Origin: an uncultured Actinomyces sp.
Lineage (GTDB): Bacteria; Actinomycetota; Actinomycetes; Actinomycetales; Actinomycetaceae
NCBI GenBank assembly: GCA_938030835.1
Contig: CALHID010000025.1
Location: forward strand, 1 to 11,017
Length of the DNA: 11,017 nucleotides
Direction of reading: 5' to 3'
Below, piece after piece: positions 6,971 through 11,017 of the stretch. The notes under the pieces were generated by a model, which searched no databases, was not told the DNA's origin, and saw nothing but the letters and a program-made list of their open reading frames with translations. The first letter of the stretch is position 1. Every line of letters begins with the position of its first letter. Position numbers and translations under genes: made by a program.

Positions 6971-8647
6971 ATGAACCTTATTGAACGTGCCCAACAGTGG
7001 GCTGATCACGATCCGGATCCCGTAACCGCCGAAGAGCTCGGATCATTGGTCCAAGCCGCTCGCGAAGGCGATCAGGACGCAGAACTCGAACTTGCACGTG
7101 CCATGAATGGTCCCTTGCAATTCGGTACCGCTGGCCTGCGTGGTGAGATCGGTGCTGGCGAGTCGCGGATGAACCTTGCGGTTGTTATCCGCGCGACGGC
7201 GGGCTTGTGTGCAGTGCTCCTTAAGCACGCTCCGCGCACTCCGCGCGTTGTTATCGGATGCGATGCCCGTTACGGTTCGGTTGACTTTGCTCACGCAGCT
7301 GCGCGTGTGGCCTCGGCAGCGGGATGCGAAGTACTCTTGCTTCCCCTGATGAACCCAACCCCGCTCACTGCTTTCTCGGTGCGCGAACTGGACGCGGATG
7401 CGGGAATCATGGTGACCGCCTCGCACAATCCTCCTCGCGACAACGGCTACAAGGTCTATCTGGGCGGAACAGTCGTGACGGATGCCGGTCAGGGCGTCCA
7501 GATCGTTCCTCCCTTTGATGCAGAGATCGCCTCGGCGATTGCGTCGGCTCCCTTTGCCGATCAAATTGCACAAAATGATGAACTCATCGTCAATGTGGAT
7601 CCCCGCGAGGACTACATTGCCCGCGCAGCCTCTTTGGCCTCGGGAAGCGCTGAAAGCAAGGCCAACCTCGGGATTACTCTGACGGGAATGCACGGTGTGG
7701 GCGCTGCGCTCACCAAGAAGGTCCTGGAAGAAGCTGGCTTCACCAATGTCTCTCTGGTTGCTGAGCAGGCCGATCCGGATCCCGATTTCCCGACCGTCTC
7801 CTTCCCGAACCCGGAAGAACCCGGGGCATTGGACCTGGCAATCGCGCACGCCGCCGCTCACGGATCGGATCTGATCATTGCTGTCGATCCCGATGCGGAT
7901 CGCTGTGCACTCGCTGTCCCCGACAGTGAATCTGCGACCGGTTGGCGTCAGCTATCCGGTGATGAGATCGGTTCATTACTGGGTGAATTCCGCGCTCAGA
8001 GCGCACCTTCTGACGCAGTTTTTGCGAACTCGATTGTCTCCTCGCGACTTTTGGGCAAGATCGCTGAGGGACATGGCTTGAAGTACCAGCACACGCTGAC
8101 CGGCTTTAAGTGGATTGCCCGCGTTCCTGGCCTCTACTTCGGCTATGAGGAAGCAATTGGTTTCTGCCCCGATCCTTCGCGTGTGCGCGATAAGGACGGT
8201 ATTGCAACATCCGTTGTCGCAGCCTCCCTCTTCGCACAGCTCAAGACTCAGGGTCGCAGCGCGAAGGATGAATTGGAACGCATGGCACGCCTGTATGGTC
8301 TGCACGTGACCGCTCCCTTGACCTTCCGTGTCGATCGACTGGAGCTCATTGCTGAAGGAATGCAGCGCCTGCGCGCTCAGCCGCCGACAACCCTTGCCGG
8401 TGCTGAGGTTGAAGGCGTCGTGGACCTGTCGAAGGGTTGGGACGGCCTTCCCGGAACAGATGCACTGATGGTCACCACCGCCGCTGGAGACCGCGTGATC
8501 GCACGTCCTTCGGGCACTGAACCTAAGCTCAAGTGCTACTTGGAAGTGATTCTTCCCGTCGAGGAAGGCGCTGAGGTACCCTGGGAGGCTGCTCGCGCTC
8601 GCCTAGAGACCATCAAGGCTGAGTTCGGCGCTGCGATCGGGATCTGA
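6971..8647 (+). CDS. Alpha-D-phosphohexomutase family enzyme, probable phosphopentomutase (PGM/PMM type)
   Basis: The protein has 558 residues and the four signatures of this superfamily. The phosphoserine loop TASHNPPRDNGYK has S151 as the phosphate carrier. DPDADR (306-311) binds Mg2+. GYEEAIGF (391-398) recognises sugar hydroxyls. RPSGTEPK (512-519) binds substrate phosphate. An early GTAGLRGEIG motif is also typical. Family members interconvert 1- and 6-phosphates of glucose or mannose, or 1- and 5-phosphates of ribose and deoxyribose (mammalian PGM2, for example). Annotation pipelines would usually name it phosphomannomutase (ManB/PmmB). Its position 2 nt after deoC, at the end of a nucleoside-breakdown operon with no classical DeoB, argues for (deoxy)ribose-1-phosphate to 5-phosphate conversion. 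M. tuberculosis also carries pmmB next to deoD, from memory. Its ribosome binding site, GAGGAC (about 6959-6964), lies just before the deoC stop. Family is certain; substrate is inferred. Confidence 0.9.
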   Translation: MNLIERAQQWADHDPDPVTAEELGSLVQAAREGDQDAELELARAMNGPLQFGTAGLRGEIGAGESRMNLAVVIRATAGLCAVLLKHAPRTPRVVIGCDARYGSVDFAHAAARVASAAGCEVLLLPLMNPTPLTAFSVRELDADAGIMVTASHNPPRDNGYKVYLGGTVVTDAGQGVQIVPPFDAEIASAIASAPFADQIAQNDELIVNVDPREDYIARAASLASGSAESKANLGITLTGMHGVGAALTKKVLEEAGFTNVSLVAEQADPDPDFPTVSFPNPEEPGALDLAIAHAAAHGSDLIIAVDPDADRCALAVPDSESATGWRQLSGDEIGSLLGEFRAQSAPSDAVFANSIVSSRLLGKIAEGHGLKYQHTLTGFKWIARVPGLYFGYEEAIGFCPDPSRVRDKDGIATSVVAASLFAQLKTQGRSAKDELERMARLYGLHVTAPLTFRVDRLELIAEGMQRLRAQPPTTLAGAEVEGVVDLSKGWDGLPGTDALMVTTAAGDRVIARPSGTEPKLKCYLEVILPVEEGAEVPWEAARARLETIKAEFGAAIGI

Positions 8648-8659
8648 ATAAGTTCCGAG

Positions 8660-8696
8660 GCCGCAGCTGCTGTGCCGTGCACACAGTAGCCGCGGC
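8660..8696 (+). terminator. Hairpin 1 after the nucleoside operon
   Basis: Positions 8660-8674 (GCCGCAGCTGCTGTG) pair with 8682-8696 (CACAGTAGCCGCGGC). The 15-position stem has one A/C mismatch and one G·U pair, closed by a 7-nt loop. It begins 12 nt after the mutase stop. GTGAAAACC follows rather than a T run, so it is a non-canonical terminator of the kind often proposed in GC-rich actinobacteria, or an mRNA-end stabiliser. Confidence 0.55.
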
Positions 8697-8711
8697 GTGA
8701 AAACCTTTGGT

Positions 8712-8735
8712 GGGTGTCGCCTGCGGGCGGCACCC
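8712..8735 (+). terminator. Hairpin 2 after the nucleoside operon
   Basis: Positions 8712-8721 (GGGTGTCGCC) pair with 8726-8735 (GGCGGCACCC), giving a 10-bp stem with one U·G pair and a tight TGCG loop. A run of C and then GTCTTAT follow. Placed 15 nt behind the first hairpin, it makes a tandem structure that probably stops operon transcription before the amylase gene. The pairing is seen; termination is inferred. Confidence 0.55.
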
Positions 8736-8755
8736 CCCCAGTCTTATCCGCCTCC

Positions 8756-8766
8756 TTGCAATGCAA
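8756..8766. promoter_or_regulatory. Small palindrome TTGCA-A-TGCAA upstream of the amylase gene
   Basis: A perfect inverted repeat with 5-bp arms around one central base lies about 96 bp before the amylase start. TTGCA-type half-sites occur in operators of LacI-family maltose/starch regulators in actinobacteria (Streptomyces MalR sites, from memory). An operator role is plausible, but an 11-bp palindrome can arise by chance. The rest of 8736-8862 holds a TTGACT (8823-8828) without a convincing -10 partner, and no open reading frame worth calling. Confidence 0.25.
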
Positions 8767-8862
8767 CTGTCTGGGATTTGCTGTTCCAATATCGATCGCG
8801 CTCTATTTCCGCTTGTGCGTGGTTGACTCGCAACAAACAATCGAGGCTGGCAGGATAAAGGT

Positions 8863-10347
8863 GTGAGCGAAGAACACAGTGCATCAGATACGCAGCCGCA
8901 AGATTTTCACGATCATCTGCTTTTGCAAGCCTTCGCGTGGGATCTTCCCGCCGATCAAAGCCTGTGGAGGAGCATTGCCGCTTCGGCGCAGGACCTTGCG
9001 GATCTGGGAATTGAAGGGGTCTGGCTTCCGCCCGCCTATAAGGGCTATATGGGACGCGAAGATGTCGGTTACGGCGTCTACGACATGTACGACTTGGGTG
9101 AGTTCGACCAAAAGGGAAGCGTCGGGACAAAGTACGGGACAAAGGAAGAGTACCTGGCTGCCATCGATGCCCTTCATGCCGCGGGCATTCACGTAATTGC
9201 CGATATTGTCTTTAACCATCGCCTGGGTGGGGATGAGACCGAAGACGTTCGAGCGCGCAGGGTCGATCCGGGGAACCGAATGCAGGTGATCTCCGATGAA
9301 GAAACGATCCGAGCATGGACCCGTTTTACTTTCCCTGGCCGGGCGGGAGCCTACTCAGATTTCCAATGGGATTGGCAGTGTTTCAACGGTATTGATTGGG
9401 ACGAAAATACGAAGAGCAACGCTGTCTGGCTTTTTGACGGTAAAGAATGGGACCCCACTGCCGGTGAGGAGTTAGGCAACTACGACTACCTCATGGGCTG
9501 CGATGTTGATGTCTCTTCACCGCAGGTTAATGAGGAATTAGACCGCTGGGGCCGCTGGTACATCGAAACGACAGGCATTGACGCCCTGCGCTTGGATGCT
9601 GTTAAACACATCGGTTCAGATTTCTTTGCGCGTTGGCTGCCAGATTTACGCGCGGCGACAGGCAAACTTCTTCCCGCCGTCGGAGAGTATTGGAGCTACG
9701 ACGTGGGGCAGCTGTGCTCATACCTTGACCGAGTTCCCGATGTTGCGCTTTTTGATGTCCCACTGCATTTTCACTTCCACGAGGCTTCTGTCTCGGATGG
9801 GAATTTTGATCTTTCGCAGCTTTTTGCCAATACCTTGGTTGGGACTCGCCCGGAACGGGCCGTCACTTTCGTTGAAAACCACGACACGCAACCTGGACAG
9901 TCACTAGAGTCCACTGTCGCCCCTTGGTTTAAACTTTCCGCTTACGCCTTGATTCTGCTGCGTGATAGTGGAGTGCCCTGCGTTTTTTGGGGAGATCTTC
10001 TGGGCAGCGGTGATTCTCTTCCTGCCGTGAGTGAATTACCCTTCCTCATGCGTGTGCGCAAGGCCGCCGCCCAAGGCCCGCAGTTCGACGCTTTTGATGA
10101 TCCCGATGTCGTTGGTTTTTCTCGCCAAGGAATCGAAGGTGACCCATCGACTGGTTGCGCCGTCATTCTGTCGGACCGCCTTGGTGGTGAAAAGCGTTTA
10201 TTCCTTGGAAACTGGCGTGCGGGTGAGACCTGGGTGTGCGCTATCGGTGAGCAGCCGGCAGTCGTTATCGAAGAAGACGGGTGGGCGACTTTCCCGGTTT
10301 CCAATGGCGGTCTTTCCGTTTACTTTCCCGAGGCCGCGCGTCTGTAA
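8863..10347 (+). CDS. amyA: Cytoplasmic alpha-amylase, glycoside hydrolase family 13 (GH13_5, AmyA-like)
   Basis: This endo-acting enzyme hydrolyses alpha-1,4 bonds of starch, glycogen or maltodextrins by a retaining mechanism. The 494-residue length is almost that of E. coli cytoplasmic AmyA (495). There is no signal peptide: the N-terminus is polar and acidic, so it should act inside the cell. GH13 motifs in order are DIVFNH (114-119), DALRLDAVKH with nucleophile D245, GEYW with acid/base E275, and FVENHDTQ with the third acidic residue D341. The segment DVGYGVYDMYDLGEFDQKG and the calcium-site-like CDVDVSSPQV are typical of subfamily 5. The start is GTG with AGGA at 8852-8855, seven bases ahead. 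The gene uses at least five TTA leucine codons, more than any neighbour, and may be less adapted to the genome or differently acquired. It lies 215 nt beyond the salvage operon and is probably transcribed separately. Confidence 0.95.
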   Translation: MSEEHSASDTQPQDFHDHLLLQAFAWDLPADQSLWRSIAASAQDLADLGIEGVWLPPAYKGYMGREDVGYGVYDMYDLGEFDQKGSVGTKYGTKEEYLAAIDALHAAGIHVIADIVFNHRLGGDETEDVRARRVDPGNRMQVISDEETIRAWTRFTFPGRAGAYSDFQWDWQCFNGIDWDENTKSNAVWLFDGKEWDPTAGEELGNYDYLMGCDVDVSSPQVNEELDRWGRWYIETTGIDALRLDAVKHIGSDFFARWLPDLRAATGKLLPAVGEYWSYDVGQLCSYLDRVPDVALFDVPLHFHFHEASVSDGNFDLSQLFANTLVGTRPERAVTFVENHDTQPGQSLESTVAPWFKLSAYALILLRDSGVPCVFWGDLLGSGDSLPAVSELPFLMRVRKAAAQGPQFDAFDDPDVVGFSRQGIEGDPSTGCAVILSDRLGGEKRLFLGNWRAGETWVCAIGEQPAVVIEEDGWATFPVSNGGLSVYFPEAARL

Positions 10348-10358
10348 CGGGAGAACTG

Positions 10359-10991
10359 CTACTTGGCCTCGTCCGCGGAAGTCATGAGGATGGGGGAGGG
10401 GCGCAGATTGCGCATACCGTTCCACACAAGGTTGACAACGTGTGAAGCGACCTCTTCCTTGCTCATTCGGCGTTCATCAAGCCACCACTGTCCTACCTGT
10501 GCAATCAGGCCGACAAGCATTTGTGCATACAGGGGCGCCCACTTGGGATCCATATGCGCATGAGAAAACTGCTCGGCTAAGAGGTGCTCAACCTTAATGG
10601 CGACATCTCCAAGCAGCGAAGAGTAAGAGCCAGACGTCGAATTCTGCGGGGCATCACGCACCAGAATTCGGAAACCATCCGTATGGGACTCGATGTAGCT
10701 CAGTAGAGCGAGCGCTGAATCTTCAAGGATCATTCGCGGGCGCTTGTGGGAATCCAGAGCGGCTTCCAATGCGCTCATGAGTGCCTGGACTTCGCGGTCC
10801 ACAATGACGGCGTAGAGGCCTTCTTTTCCCCCGAAATGTTCATAAATCACGGGTTTTGAGATCTTTGCCTGAGCAGCAATTTCCTCGACACTGGTGCCGT
10901 CAAATCCTTTTGAGGCGAAAGTCGCACGTCCCACGGCAACCAATTGCTCGCGACGCGCAAAAGCGCTCATTCTCATCCGCTTCTCGGCCAT
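10359..10991 (-). CDS. TetR-family transcriptional regulator
   Basis: This 210-residue DNA-binding repressor-type protein has an N-terminal TetR helix-turn-helix at about residues 33-53, containing TSVEEIAAQAKISKPVIYEH, followed by the typical FGGKEGLYAVIVDRE. The C-terminal ligand/dimer domain includes GFRILVRDAP, LYAQMLVGLIAQVGQWW and VVNLVWNGM. From memory it resembles a widely conserved actinobacterial TetR group (Rv3208-like in M. tuberculosis); the ligand is unknown to me. It is convergent with the amylase gene (11-nt gap), so it does not share that promoter, and nothing shows it controls amylase or salvage genes. The start is uncertain. The first ATG, at 10991, has no ribosome binding site but has a well-placed -10-like element, suggesting a leaderless mRNA. 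ATGs at 10976 and 10970 are alternatives, the latter with a weak GAGAAG ahead. Confidence 0.92.
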   Translation of the reverse strand: MAEKRMRMSAFARREQLVAVGRATFASKGFDGTSVEEIAAQAKISKPVIYEHFGGKEGLYAVIVDREVQALMSALEAALDSHKRPRMILEDSALALLSYIESHTDGFRILVRDAPQNSTSGSYSSLLGDVAIKVEHLLAEQFSHAHMDPKWAPLYAQMLVGLIAQVGQWWLDERRMSKEEVASHVVNLVWNGMRNLRPSPILMTSADEAK

Positions 10992-10997
10992 GTCTTA

Positions 10998-11003
10998 ACC
11001 GTA
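10998..11003 (-). promoter_or_regulatory. Candidate -10 element for a leaderless tetR transcript
   Basis: On the minus strand TACGGT fits the actinobacterial TAnnnT -10 pattern. It lies six bases before the ATG, which would put the transcription start at or next to the A of the start codon. The expected -35 box would lie just outside the window. No Shine-Dalgarno sequence is present between them. Confidence 0.4.
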
Positions 11004-11008
11004 CACTC

Positions 11009-11017
11009 ACACCGTGT
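11009..11017. promoter_or_regulatory. Partial inverted repeat upstream of tetR, possible self-operator
   Basis: ACAC-C-GTGT is an inverted repeat with 4-bp arms, ending exactly at the window edge. It would fall in the spacer between the -35 and -10 boxes of the tetR promoter, a usual place for autorepression by TetR proteins. The repeat is short and may continue beyond the window. Confidence 0.25.

Noticed and set aside
7043..7861. A 272-codon minus-strand open frame opposite the mutase.
   Set aside because: Its composition looks like an antisense shadow (Arg, Gly, Ser and Cys rich), it has no ribosome binding site that I can see, and it is opposite a well-supported gene.
8823..8828. TTGACT as the -35 box of an amylase promoter.
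   Set aside because: At 17-18 nt spacing the opposite hexamer is GCTGGC or CTGGCA, a poor -10 box, so the match may be chance.
1..11017. Search for a CRISPR array, insertion sequence, tRNA, phage or defence genes.
   Set aside because: Reading both strands, I saw no regularly spaced repeats, transposase motifs, cloverleaf-like sequences or nuclease/toxin families; almost all bases are explained by metabolic, transport and regulator genes.

Overview
The window is an ordinary-looking stretch of a medium-to-high G+C Gram-positive chromosome. The codon use, the strong Shine-Dalgarno sequences, the CAEC-type cytidine deaminase and a possible leaderless promoter fit an actinobacterium. A member of the Actinomycetaceae is a reasonable guess, but I cannot prove the genus from sequence alone.

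Positions 1-8647 form one tightly packed plus-strand operon for uptake and breakdown of nucleosides. It starts inside the ATPase gene of a BmpA/NupNOPQ-type nucleoside ABC importer. Two membrane permease genes follow, with overlaps of 1 and 4 nt. Next come cytidine deaminase (cdd), thymidine/pyrimidine-nucleoside phosphorylase (deoA), hexameric-type purine nucleoside phosphorylase (deoD), deoxyribose-phosphate aldolase (deoC) and an alpha-D-phosphohexomutase-family enzyme. The order makes chemical sense. The importer brings nucleosides in, Cdd turns (deoxy)cytidine into (deoxy)uridine, and DeoA and DeoD release the base and produce (deoxy)ribose-1-phosphate. The mutase probably converts this to the 5-phosphate, taking the place of a classical DeoB, and DeoC splits deoxyribose-5-phosphate into glyceraldehyde-3-phosphate and acetaldehyde. 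The substrate-binding lipoprotein expected for this importer is not in the window and may lie upstream.

A stable GC-rich hairpin separates cdd from deoA, the largest gap inside the operon. Two successive GC-rich hairpins lie just after the mutase gene and probably end the operon.

Positions 8648-8862 are non-coding and hold these hairpins plus a small palindrome that could be an operator. A separate gene for a cytoplasmic GH13 alpha-amylase (8863-10347) follows. It faces a convergent minus-strand TetR-family regulator gene (10359-10991) only 11 nt away.

I found no tRNA, rRNA, CRISPR array, insertion sequence or phage gene. I see no clear evidence of a new biological system. The most useful points for a second look are the mutase as a non-orthologous DeoB, the intra-operon hairpin, the acidic tail on one permease, and the leaderless-looking tetR start with a candidate operator.
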